A stretch of DNA of 5,354 bases from an uncultured Burkholderiales bacterium (GTDB taxonomy: Bacteria; Pseudomonadota; Gammaproteobacteria; Burkholderiales; Burkholderiaceae_C), in assembly GCA_903952885.1 (NCBI GenBank), contig CAJBHE010000243.1:1-5354 (forward strand), written 5' to 3'. The stretch's first letter is position 1, and every line of letters begins with the position of its first letter. A program made the position numbers and the translations under genes. Below are positions 1 to 5,354 of this stretch, piece after piece. The notes below the pieces were generated by a model, which saw nothing but the letters and a program-made list of their open reading frames with translations, made no database searches and was not told where the DNA came from.

Positions 1-99
1 CAGGTGGCTGTCATCACTGCGCAGCGACACAACGCCACGCTTGCCTTTGTCACGCCCAGTAAGGACGATGACTTGGTCGCCTTTGCGAATCTTGTTCAT
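1..99 (-). CDS. rplX: 50S ribosomal protein L24 (uL24), N-terminal part, cut by window edge
   Basis: Reading leftwards from the ATG at 97-99, 33 codons are visible before the window ends. They begin MNKIRKGDQVIVLTGRDKGK and continue through a RGVV segment. This is the KOW-type start of bacterial L24: a basic K-I-R-K-G-D-x-V stretch, then the G-x-D-K-G-K-x-G turn. L24 is an early assembly protein of the 50S subunit and binds the 5' domain of 23S rRNA. The start is well supported by an AAGGA ribosome binding site at 106-110, 6 nt upstream, which overlaps the TAA stop of rplN. With a 9-nt gap the two genes are almost certainly co-transcribed. About two thirds of the protein lies outside the window. 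The next gene would be expected to be rplE, as in the usual spc order. Confidence 0.93.
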   Translation of the reverse strand, partial: MNKIRKGDQVIVLTGRDKGKRGVVSLRSDDSHL

Positions 100-108
100 G
101 GTGAGTCC

Positions 109-477
109 TTACAGAACTTCAGGAGCCAGAGACACGATCTTCATGAACTTCTCAGTGCGCAACTCGCGCGTCACTGGGCCGAAGATACGGGTGCCGATAG
201 GCTCCAACTTTGCATTGAGCAACACAGCTGCGTTGCCATCGAATTTAACGAGCGAACCGTCGCCACGGCGGATACCTTTGGCAGTACGGACCACAACAGC
301 GCTATACACCTCGCCTTTTTTGACGCGGCCACGCGGAGCGGCTTCTTTGATGCTCACCTTGATGATGTCGCCCACGCTTGCATAGCGACGCTTAGAACCG
401 CCGAGCACCTTAATGCACAAAACGGACTTCGCACCGGTGTTGTCAGCGACATCTAACCGTGTTTCAGTTTGGATCAT
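109..477 (-). CDS. rplN: 50S ribosomal protein L14 (uL14)
   Basis: This is a complete 122-residue L14, close to the 123 residues of the E. coli protein. L14 sits at the 50S/30S interface, contacts 16S rRNA through an inter-subunit bridge, and is the docking site of the silencing factor RsfS. The family pattern is clear: N-terminal MIQTETRLDVADNTGAK, a central RGRVKKGEVYSAVVVRTAKG stretch, the F-D-G-N-A-A-V-L-L-N segment, and the C-terminal GTRIFGPVTREL. The ATG at 475-477 gives the canonical MIQ start. An in-frame TTG at 490-492 would add five residues that family members lack, so it was rejected. Only a weak GGGA (487-490) lies 9 nt upstream. The gene is unusual in being first in its operon: rpsQ is not upstream, and proC diverges from it instead. 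Confidence 0.97.
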   Translation of the reverse strand: MIQTETRLDVADNTGAKSVLCIKVLGGSKRRYASVGDIIKVSIKEAAPRGRVKKGEVYSAVVVRTAKGIRRGDGSLVKFDGNAAVLLNAKLEPIGTRIFGPVTRELRTEKFMKIVSLAPEVL

Positions 478-532
478 TTCAATATTTCCCAACTTGCATC
501 AGTCTTCGCTTAACTTTCGTTATGCACATAGA

Positions 533-542
533 ACTGATCAGT
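533..542. repeat. Perfect 10-bp palindrome in the rplN leader
   Basis: ACTGATCAGT reads the same on both strands. It sits about 60 nt upstream of the rplN start, inside the predicted leader, and a second small palindrome, GGGCCC, follows at 546-551. It could be a small operator or RNA stem, but a 10-bp palindrome in a 220-nt region can also arise by chance. The rest of the intergenic region 478-697 holds the promoters and hairpin listed separately and no credible gene. Confidence 0.2.
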
Positions 543-601
543 CTTGGGCCCGTCATCCACATCGCAAACCACTCACAATGCTTCAACTTGGGGCAGATAA
601 A

Positions 602-619
602 CCCCGCTTTTTAGCGGAG
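602..619 (-). promoter_or_regulatory. GC-rich hairpin at the 5' end of the predicted rplN leader (possible attenuator or stabilising stem)
   Basis: Read on the minus strand, CTCCGCT, AAAA, AGCGGGG folds into a 7-bp stem (one T-G pair) with a 4-nt loop, followed by the short T-rich stretch TTTAT. It starts about where the transcript from the promoter at 626-655 should begin. It could therefore be a 5' stem that protects the mRNA, or a weak attenuator. No gene ends just upstream on this strand, so an ordinary gene-end terminator is unlikely. The GGGG of the right arm (602-605) can also pair with CCCC at 590-593, giving a competing fold. The structure is visible; the function is inferred. Confidence 0.4.
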
Positions 620-625
620 CCGCAA

Positions 626-655
626 ATTATGCCATAAGTTTTTGGGCTGCGTCAA
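626..655 (-). promoter_or_regulatory. Predicted sigma-70-type promoter of the rplN operon
   Basis: On the minus strand, TTGACG (650-655; 5 of 6 consensus bases) is followed after 18 bp by CATAAT (626-631; 5 of 6). TGG directly precedes the -10 box and so makes an extended -10. This is the best promoter match in the window and points at rplN. The predicted start near 619 would give a leader of about 140 nt. The -10 box lies inside the near-palindrome TTATGCCATAA (627-637). Because proC lies on the opposite strand upstream, rplN needs a promoter here, which supports the call. Confidence 0.65.
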
Positions 656-662
656 ACTATTT

Positions 663-691
663 TTCAGATTCTTTTTGGATTCACCGACAAT
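663..691 (+). promoter_or_regulatory. Possible weak proC promoter, giving a leaderless or near-leaderless mRNA
   Basis: TTCAGA (663-668; 4 of 6) and GACAAT (686-691; 4 of 6) are separated by 17 bp. A start about 7 nt after the -10 box falls at or next to the proC ATG at 698. No Shine-Dalgarno-like sequence precedes that ATG, which fits a leaderless message. Both boxes are weak, and other positions in this T-rich stretch could serve, so this is only a candidate. Confidence 0.3.
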
Positions 692-697
692 TCGGGC

Positions 698-1528
698 ATG
701 TCTATACCCTCCAACCCCTCTCAAACCCTTGCATTCATTGGCGGCGGCAACATGGCCAGCGCCATCATTGGCGGCTTGATCAAGCAAGGCACCCCTGCCC
801 AAGACATTTGGGTGGTCGAGCCTTTTGAAGAGGCGCGCCAGCGCCTGCAGACCCAATTTGGTGTGAATGTTCTGCCTGCTGCCGATGCCACATTGGCAGA
901 CGCTGGGCTTGTCGTGTGGGCGGTCAAGCCACAAAACTTCAAAGAAGCGGCATATCAAGCCCAAGCTTTCTGCCCCAACGCACTGCACCTGAGCGTGGCC
1001 GCTGGCATTCGCAGCGACAGCATTGCCCGCTGGCTGAGTTCCGAGCGCGTGGTGCGCGCCATGCCCAACACGCCCGCCCTGGTGGGCTTGGGCCAAACAG
1101 GCTTGTTTGCCCGCGCTGCCGTGACTGCAACTGACAAAACATGGATTGAACAAGTGGTGGCCACCACCGGTGCGCTGCTGTGGGTGAACGACGAGCCCTT
1201 GCTGGACGCGGTCACTGCACTGTCTGGCTCTGGCCCCGCCTATGTGTTCTTCTTCATTGAGGCCATGGTTGAGGCGGGTGTGAAGATGGGCCTGACATGC
1301 GAGCAAGCCACACAACTGGCCATTGGCACATTTGAAGGCGCATCCCAACTGGCCAAAACCGCCAAAGAGCCACCGTCTTTGCTGCGCGAACGCGTCACTT
1401 CCAAAGGTGGCACCACGCTTGCAGCCCTGACTTCTATGCAAAACGCCCACATGGGCGAGCTTTTTCAAACCGCTTTGCAAGCCGCACGGCAACGTGCACA
1501 CGAACTTGGCGATGAGTTTGGGGCTTAA
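698..1528 (+). CDS. proC: Pyrroline-5-carboxylate reductase
   Basis: This cytoplasmic enzyme reduces 1-pyrroline-5-carboxylate to L-proline with NAD(P)H, the last step of proline synthesis. The 276-residue length is normal for the family. The N-terminal Rossmann fold shows the dinucleotide motif FIGGGNMA (residues 13-20) and the VKPQ strand end at 76-79. RAMPNTPA is at 120-127. The C-terminal dimerisation and active-site domain has ALSGSGPAYVFFFIEA (174-189) and the family signature core TSKGGTTLAAL (234-244). The ATG at 698 places the glycine motif about 13 residues in, as usual; an in-frame ATG at residue 19 lies inside that motif and cannot be the start. There is no clear ribosome binding site. 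The gene diverges from rplN, and a small exported-protein gene follows on the same strand after 54 nt. No defects are seen. Confidence 0.97.
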   Translation: MSIPSNPSQTLAFIGGGNMASAIIGGLIKQGTPAQDIWVVEPFEEARQRLQTQFGVNVLPAADATLADAGLVVWAVKPQNFKEAAYQAQAFCPNALHLSVAAGIRSDSIARWLSSERVVRAMPNTPALVGLGQTGLFARAAVTATDKTWIEQVVATTGALLWVNDEPLLDAVTALSGSGPAYVFFFIEAMVEAGVKMGLTCEQATQLAIGTFEGASQLAKTAKEPPSLLRERVTSKGGTTLAALTSMQNAHMGELFQTALQAARQRAHELGDEFGA

Positions 1529-1545
1529 ATCCCCATAACCGGTGC

Positions 1546-1551
1546 GACAAT
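1546..1551 (+). promoter_or_regulatory. Candidate extended -10 box for the small Lys-rich gene
   Basis: GACAAT is preceded directly by TGC (1543-1545), an extended -10 arrangement. The same hexamer occurs just before proC. No good -35 box lies 16-18 bp upstream, where the sequence is the end of proC. A start near 1558 would give a leader of about 25 nt before the ATG at 1583. Read-through from proC is an equally possible source of transcription. Confidence 0.25.
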
Positions 1552-1582
1552 AGCTTTATTGAATGTGAATACCTTTGAACCC

Positions 1583-1825
1583 ATGAACAAACTTCTGATT
1601 TCTCTTGTCTCTGTGGTCGCCCTAAGCCTGCCATTGACGTCCGGCGCCCAAGCTCCTGCCATGCCTGTTACTCCCGCAGCACAACCGGACCAAGGGGCGA
1701 CCAGTGCCCCAAGCACCGACAAAGCAGCCCTTGCAAAGGCTGACAAAAAAGCCAAGAAGGCCAAGAAAAAGAAGTTGAAAAAGAAAAAGCCTAAAAAGGC
1801 CAAAACCCAGTCGGCCTCTCGCTGA
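1583..1825 (+). CDS. Small exported lysine-rich protein of unknown function
   Basis: I do not recognise a family. The ORF encodes 80 residues from the ATG at 1583. An in-frame TTG at 1559 would add eight residues ahead of an otherwise normal signal peptide, so it was rejected. Residues 1-24 look like a Sec signal peptide: MNK, a hydrophobic core LLISLVSVVALSLPL, then TSGAQA, with likely cleavage after SGA (22) or AQA (24; the following Pro disfavours this). Residues 25-50 are rich in Pro, Ala, Gln, Thr and Ser, probably disordered. Residues 51-75 hold 17 lysines in short KKAKK/KKKKL-type runs, giving a strongly basic tail. No cysteine is present, so it is not a lipoprotein. The tail could bind nucleic acid, LPS or other acidic polymers at the envelope, but that is a guess. 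The ORF is intact and is followed after 10 nt by a strong terminator, which supports it being a real gene. No clear ribosome binding site is seen. Confidence 0.7.
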   Translation: MNKLLISLVSVVALSLPLTSGAQAPAMPVTPAAQPDQGATSAPSTDKAALAKADKKAKKAKKKKLKKKKPKKAKTQSASR

Positions 1826-1835
1826 GAGCCCCCAT

Positions 1836-1873
1836 AAAAAAGCGCTTGCGGCACTCGCCCCAAGCGCTTTTTT
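1836..1873. terminator. Bidirectional rho-independent terminator
   Basis: AAAAAAGCGCTTG (1836-1848) and CAAGCGCTTTTTT (1861-1873) form a perfect 13-bp inverted repeat around a 12-nt loop. The stem core GCGCTTG/CAAGCGC is flanked by six T on either reading strand. It lies 10 nt after the stop of the small plus-strand gene and 22 nt after the stop of ubiA on the minus strand. It should therefore end transcription of both converging units. Confidence 0.93.
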
Positions 1874-1895
1874 CAAGGCCGCGCCACACCCAATA

Positions 1896-2798
1896 TCAGC
1901 GAACTGCGTAGCTCATGGCAATGCCTGCAAACACCGTTGCGCCCAGCCAATGGTTTGAGCGAAACGCCATAAAACAGCCGTCACGCGAACGGCCCATGAT
2001 CAGCAAAAAATGCCACACCGCTTGCAAACCCGCCAGACACAGCGCCAAGGTCCAATGCCAACCCAGCTTTTGGGGCTCGAGCAAACCGTACCAACCGCAC
2101 AGATAAACCGCATAAAACGCCATGACAGCCGACACATCGTGGCGACCCAGTGTGATGGCCGAGGTCTTCATGCCAATGCGCAAGTCGTCGTCGCGGTCCA
2201 CCATCGCGTACTCGGTGTCGTAGGCCAATACCCAAAATAAATTGAACAACATCAAGCCCCACGCCAACATGGGCACTGCGTCGATCAGGGCTAGCAGGCT
2301 CAGGTCTTGCCACGTGCTGTTTGCACTCCCCACCGACACAAACGCCAAGGGAATGCCAAAGCTGAATGCCACGCCCAACACCGCTTGCGGCATCGACACA
2401 TGGCGTTTGGCGTAGGGATAAATCAAGGCCATCGCGAGACCTGCAAACGACCAAACGATGGTGGCAGGGTTGGTGGTCAGCACCAAGCCAAACGCCGCCA
2501 GCGCCAGCACAGCGCCCACCAGCAAAGCTTCGCGGACTGACACCGCACCGCGCGTGACGGGGCGCTCTGCCGTTCGTTTGACGTGACGGTCAAACTCACG
2601 GTCGGCCACATCGTTTATGCAGCAGCCCGCGCTGCGCATGAGGATGGTGCCCAACACAAACACCAGCACCAAATGCCAACCGGGCCAACCTTGCGCCGCC
2701 ACCCAAAGTGCTGATAGCGATGGCCACAGCAGCAGCAACCAACCAGCGGGGCGGTTCCAGCGGATCAGGTCTAAATAAAGTGCCAAGCGTTCAAGCAT
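1896..2798 (-). CDS. ubiA: 4-hydroxybenzoate polyprenyltransferase
   Basis: This inner-membrane enzyme attaches the polyprenyl tail to 4-hydroxybenzoate, committing it to ubiquinone. The 300-residue length is typical (E. coli 290). Both Mg-diphosphate-binding aspartate motifs are present. The first is N-D-x-x-D-x-x-x-D at residues 62-70, followed by RHVKRTAERP. The second, around 194-205, is DTEYAMVDRDDD. Between and after them are hydrophobic segments consistent with the family's eight to nine transmembrane helices, including about 20-35, 42-58, 91-108, 112-128, 138-156, 172-193, 223-240, 250-268 and 284-298. The ATG at 2796-2798 has GAGG (2807-2810) 8 nt upstream, overlapping the TGA stop of oxyR. 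The gap between the genes is 10 nt, so ubiA is very probably the last gene of the recG-oxyR-ubiA transcript. The terminator at 1836-1873 follows. Confidence 0.96.
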   Translation of the reverse strand: MLERLALYLDLIRWNRPAGWLLLLWPSLSALWVAAQGWPGWHLVLVFVLGTILMRSAGCCINDVADREFDRHVKRTAERPVTRGAVSVREALLVGAVLALAAFGLVLTTNPATIVWSFAGLAMALIYPYAKRHVSMPQAVLGVAFSFGIPLAFVSVGSANSTWQDLSLLALIDAVPMLAWGLMLFNLFWVLAYDTEYAMVDRDDDLRIGMKTSAITLGRHDVSAVMAFYAVYLCGWYGLLEPQKLGWHWTLALCLAGLQAVWHFLLIMGRSRDGCFMAFRSNHWLGATVFAGIAMSYAVR

Positions 2799-2808
2799 GC
2801 ATGCAGCC

Positions 2809-3774
2809 TCAAGACAAACGTTTCACACCGAGCAACTCACACCCGTAAATGGCGTTGCGCAAGGCAGCAATCGCCTCGTAGCGCGTGAAGCTGCGACGCC
2901 ATGCCAACACCACACGACGCGTAGGCGGCTCGCCGCCTTTGTCGTCGGTGATGGGCAAGTAACGCACATAAGTTTCTTCGCTTTTCTTGCGCTTGGCCTG
3001 CGTGTCAAGCGCCTCTTTGGGCACGCTCAAACGCGGCACCAAGGTCACGCCCATACCAGCAGCCACCATGTGTTTGATGGTCTCGAGCGACGAGCCTTCG
3101 AAGCTCTTTTGAATCCCCTCGGCGTTGCTAGAGAAGCGCGCAAATTCGGGACACACCTCCAGCACATGGTCGCGAAAGCAATGGCCATTGCCCAGCAACA
3201 ACATGGTTTCGTTTTTCAGCTCATCCGCGCTCACGTGCTTCAACTTGGCGAGCGGGTGATTGCTAGGCACGGCGGCCATGAAGGGCTCGTCATACAGCGG
3301 TGCAGTGGCGAGACCTGTGTCTGGGAAAGGCTCAGCCAAGATGGCACAGTCAATCTCGCCGGTGCGCAACATTTCCAACAACTTGACGGTGAAGTTTTCT
3401 TGCAGCATCAGCGGCATTTGCGGCGTTTTAGAGATGGCTTGACGCACCAAGCTTGGCAGCAAATAGGGGCCAATGGTGTAGATCACGCCAAGCTTCAACG
3501 GGCCGGCCAGTGGGTCTTTGCCGCGCTTGGCAATCTCTTTGATGTTGGCCGCTTGCTCCAACACGCTTTGCGCTTGACGAATGATTTCTTCGCCCAAGGA
3601 CGTCACCGCCACTTCGTTGGCGCTGCGCTCAAACAGTTTCACATCCAGCTCTTCTTCGAGTTTTTTAATGGCCACCGACAGCGTGGGCTGGGACACAAAG
3701 CAGGCTTCAGCCGCGCGGCCAAAGTGCTTTTCACGGGCCACGGCCACGATGTATTTGAGTTCGGTGAGGGTCAT
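2809..3774 (-). CDS. oxyR: Hydrogen peroxide-sensing LysR-type regulator OxyR
   Basis: This is a 321-residue LysR-family DNA-binding regulator. The winged helix-turn-helix is at about residues 1-60 (core FGRAAEACFVSQPTLSVAIK, 18-37), then a linker helix and a two-lobed sensor domain. The OxyR assignment rests on the redox pair C199 and C208 in GHCFRDHVLEVC, with the same eight-residue spacing and the same numbering as E. coli. Residues known to shape the peroxide site are also kept: T100, T129, H198, R201 and D202. In E. coli, peroxide forms the C199-C208 disulfide and switches on catalase, peroxiredoxin and related genes; the same chemistry is expected here. E. coli C180 is a histidine in this protein. 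An AAGG site (3784-3787) 9 nt before the ATG lies inside the last codons of recG, and the gap is 4 nt, so the two are probably translated from one message. None of OxyR's usual target genes (katG, ahpC, dps) is in view. Confidence 0.93.
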   Translation of the reverse strand: MTLTELKYIVAVAREKHFGRAAEACFVSQPTLSVAIKKLEEELDVKLFERSANEVAVTSLGEEIIRQAQSVLEQAANIKEIAKRGKDPLAGPLKLGVIYTIGPYLLPSLVRQAISKTPQMPLMLQENFTVKLLEMLRTGEIDCAILAEPFPDTGLATAPLYDEPFMAAVPSNHPLAKLKHVSADELKNETMLLLGNGHCFRDHVLEVCPEFARFSSNAEGIQKSFEGSSLETIKHMVAAGMGVTLVPRLSVPKEALDTQAKRKKSEETYVRYLPITDDKGGEPPTRRVVLAWRRSFTRYEAIAALRNAIYGCELLGVKRLS

Positions 3775-3778
3775 GTTC

Positions 3779-5354
3779 TTAAGCCTTTAAGAAGTCTGAT
3801 TTTCCACCCAACCAGCGGCTCACGTGGCGGTCGGCCAATTCGGGGTGTTTGTCCAACATCAGTGGCGCTAACTCTCTGGCCCATTGCAGCAGTTCGCCAT
3901 CTTCGTTCAAGTCTGCAAAACGCAGCAATGCAGCTCCCGATTGGCGCGCGCCCAAGAACTCGCCTGGACCACGAATTTCTAGATCACGGCGTGCGATTTC
4001 AAATCCATCCGAAGTTTCCACCATCGCACGCAACCGCTCACGCGCTGTTTCGCTCACTCGCCCGCTCTCGCCTGTGGCGTACATCAGCACGCACGCAGAC
4101 GCTGCTGCGCCTCGCCCCACGCGTCCGCGCAACTGGTGCAACTGGCTCAAGCCAAAACGCTCGGCATGCTCAATCACCATCAACGACGCATTGGGCACAT
4201 CCACACCCACCTCAATCACGGTGGTACTGACCAGCACGCCCATAGCACCCCTTTCAAACTGGGCCATCACCGCTTTTTTGTCGGCGGGCGACATGCGTGA
4301 GTGCAACAGCCCTACCAGCACAGGCTTTGTGCCTGGATGGTTGAGCGCATCCATCAACAAAGCGTGCGTCTCGGTGGCGTTGGTTAAATCGAGCGCTTCG
4401 CTTTCTTCAATCAACGGACACACCCAATACACCTGGCGGCCTTCGTCAAGCTGGTGGCGAATGCGCTCGATCAACTCATCGCGGCGTGACTCTGACACCA
4501 GCTTGGTCACCACCGGCGTGCGGCCCGGCGGCAACTCGTCGAGGGTGGACACATCAAGGTCAGCGTAGTAGCTCATGGCCAAGGTGCGTGGAATGGGCGT
4601 GGCGCTCATCATCAACATGTGCGGCTCTTGCTGTGGCATGCCGTCGTGCGTGAGCATCTTCTCGCGCAGGGCCAAGCGCTGTGCCACGCCAAAACGGTGC
4701 TGTTCGTCGATGATGGCCAAGGCCAAGTTTTTAAAGACTACTTGTTCTTGAATCACCGCGTGTGTGCCCACCACCAATGCGGCTTCGCCACTGGCAATGA
4801 GCCCCAACATTTCGGTGCGTTCTTTTTTCTTTTGGCTGCCCGTGAGCCACGCCACGCGCTTGCCCAAGGGCGTGAGCAAAGGCTCTAGCCAACCAATGAG
4901 TTTGCGAAAGTGCTGCTCAGCCAAAATTTCTGTTGGGGCCATCAACGCGCATTGCCAGCCGCCATCCATCGCCACGGCGGCGGCTAAAGCGGCCACAACG
5001 GTTTTGCCCGAGCCCACATCGCCTTGTAGCAAACGGTGCATGGGCACTTGGCGCATCAAGTCTTGTGCAATTTCTTCGCCCACGCGGCGCTGCGCGCCCG
5101 TCAAACCGAACGGCAGCACACCTAACAACTGCTCGTGTAAACCACCTTTAGTCAGCGCCAAGGCAGGGGCACGTAGCTCGTCACGCGCGCGTTTGGACTG
5201 CAGCTGCGACAACTGCTGCGCCAGCAGCTCTTCGGCCTTCAAGCGCTGCCACGCAGGATGTGTGCGGTCTTCCAGCTGCGCCAGCGACACATCAGGCGTG
5301 GGGTGGTGCAAAAAATGCAATGCCTGCTCTAAGCCCCACGCCTTCGCGCCAGCA
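3779..5354 (-). CDS. recG: ATP-dependent DNA helicase RecG, 5' end outside window
   Basis: The frame stays open to the window edge: 524 residues are visible, beginning AGAKAWGLEQ at 5353. The protein is therefore partial; the full family length is about 690, and most of the N-terminal wedge domain is missing. RecG is a monomeric superfamily 2 translocase that remodels stalled forks, Holliday junctions and R-loops. Helicase motifs run in order: Q-R and motif I GDVGSGKT (5000-5023), motif Ia APTEILAEQH, motif II DEQH (4697-4708), motif III SATPIPRT (4583-4606), motif V with VSTTVIEVGVDVPNA, and motif VI QLRGRVGRG (4109-4135). These are followed by the RecG/Mfd translocation segment with DGFEIARRDLEIRGPGEFLG. 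The TTG at 5318-5320 is internal, not a start, since recognisable RecG sequence continues upstream of it. The TAA stop is 4 nt before oxyR. All motifs look intact. Confidence 0.96.
   Translation of the reverse strand, partial: AGAKAWGLEQALHFLHHPTPDVSLAQLEDRTHPAWQRLKAEELLAQQLSQLQSKRARDELRAPALALTKGGLHEQLLGVLPFGLTGAQRRVGEEIAQDLMRQVPMHRLLQGDVGSGKTVVAALAAAVAMDGGWQCALMAPTEILAEQHFRKLIGWLEPLLTPLGKRVAWLTGSQKKKERTEMLGLIASGEAALVVGTHAVIQEQVVFKNLALAIIDEQHRFGVAQRLALREKMLTHDGMPQQEPHMLMMSATPIPRTLAMSYYADLDVSTLDELPPGRTPVVTKLVSESRRDELIERIRHQLDEGRQVYWVCPLIEESEALDLTNATETHALLMDALNHPGTKPVLVGLLHSRMSPADKKAVMAQFERGAMGVLVSTTVIEVGVDVPNASLMVIEHAERFGLSQLHQLRGRVGRGAAASACVLMYATGESGRVSETARERLRAMVETSDGFEIARRDLEIRGPGEFLGARQSGAALLRFADLNEDGELLQWARELAPLMLDKHPELADRHVSRWLGGKSDFLKA

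Noticed and set aside
4..456. A 150-codon plus-strand ORF antisense to rplX and rplN
   Set aside because: It spans two ribosomal protein genes and their junction, and shows no domain or ribosome binding site.
602..619. The hairpin as an ordinary gene-end terminator on either strand
   Set aside because: On the plus strand no T run follows, and no plus-strand gene ends here. On the minus strand no gene lies directly upstream; a leader structure fits better.
611..1501. A 296-codon minus-strand ORF antisense to proC
   Set aside because: Its composition (many His, Gln, Cys, Gly) and lack of any motif mark it as a shadow of proC, whose motifs are complete.
1525..1863. Minus-strand ORFs with Phe/Leu-rich hydrophobic stretches opposite the small Lys-rich gene
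   Set aside because: The hydrophobic run is simply the complement of lysine codons (AAG/AAA read as CTT/TTT), and the frame runs through the terminator hairpin.
2797..4230. A 477-codon plus-strand ORF antisense to oxyR and the end of recG
   Set aside because: It crosses two convincing minus-strand genes and is rich in His, Gln, Arg and Ala, as expected from reading a GC-biased gene backwards. It has no recognisable domain, and oxyR and recG have intact family motifs throughout.
5318..5320. TTG as a possible start of recG
   Set aside because: The frame is open to the window edge and the residues upstream continue as RecG sequence, so the gene is cut by the window and does not start here.
1..5354. 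A mobile element, CRISPR array, toxin-antitoxin pair, defence island or other novel system
   Set aside because: All genes but one small ORF are conserved housekeeping genes with normal spacing. I saw no direct repeats, integrase or transposase motifs, and no abrupt change in base composition.

Overview
This is a chromosomal housekeeping window from a Gram-negative proteobacterium. It most likely comes from the Burkholderiales (Betaproteobacteria), with a Comamonadaceae-like feel. That placement is inference: it rests on the residue style of RecG, OxyR, UbiA and ProC, on the gene order recG-oxyR-ubiA / proC / rplN-rplX, and on moderately high GC. There is no sign of mobile DNA, CRISPR, tRNA or rRNA, and no strong candidate for a new biological system.

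Layout. Positions 1-477 (minus strand) hold the start of a ribosomal protein operon, rplN (uL14) then rplX (uL24, cut by the window edge). Positions 478-697 are a divergent intergenic region. It carries a good minus-strand sigma-70-type promoter for rplN, a GC-rich hairpin at the very start of the predicted rplN leader, and possibly a weak plus-strand promoter for proC. Positions 698-1528 (plus) hold proC, the last enzyme of proline synthesis. Positions 1583-1825 (plus) hold a small unrecognised gene for a predicted exported, very lysine-rich protein. A perfect 13-bp inverted repeat at 1836-1873 acts as a two-way terminator between this gene and the converging ubiA.

Positions 1896-5354 are one tightly packed minus-strand unit, recG (5' end outside the window) - oxyR - ubiA. 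The gaps are 4 and 10 nt, and the ribosome binding sites of oxyR and ubiA overlap the end of the preceding gene. RecG restarts stalled replication forks, OxyR senses hydrogen peroxide, and UbiA makes the first membrane-bound intermediate of ubiquinone. A shared theme of oxidative stress and respiration is possible but is not shown by the sequence.

The points most worth a second look are the split ribosomal protein cluster (rplN is the first gene of its own operon, with proC where rpsQ would be expected), the structured rplN leader, the small Lys-rich exported protein, and a possibly leaderless proC transcript.
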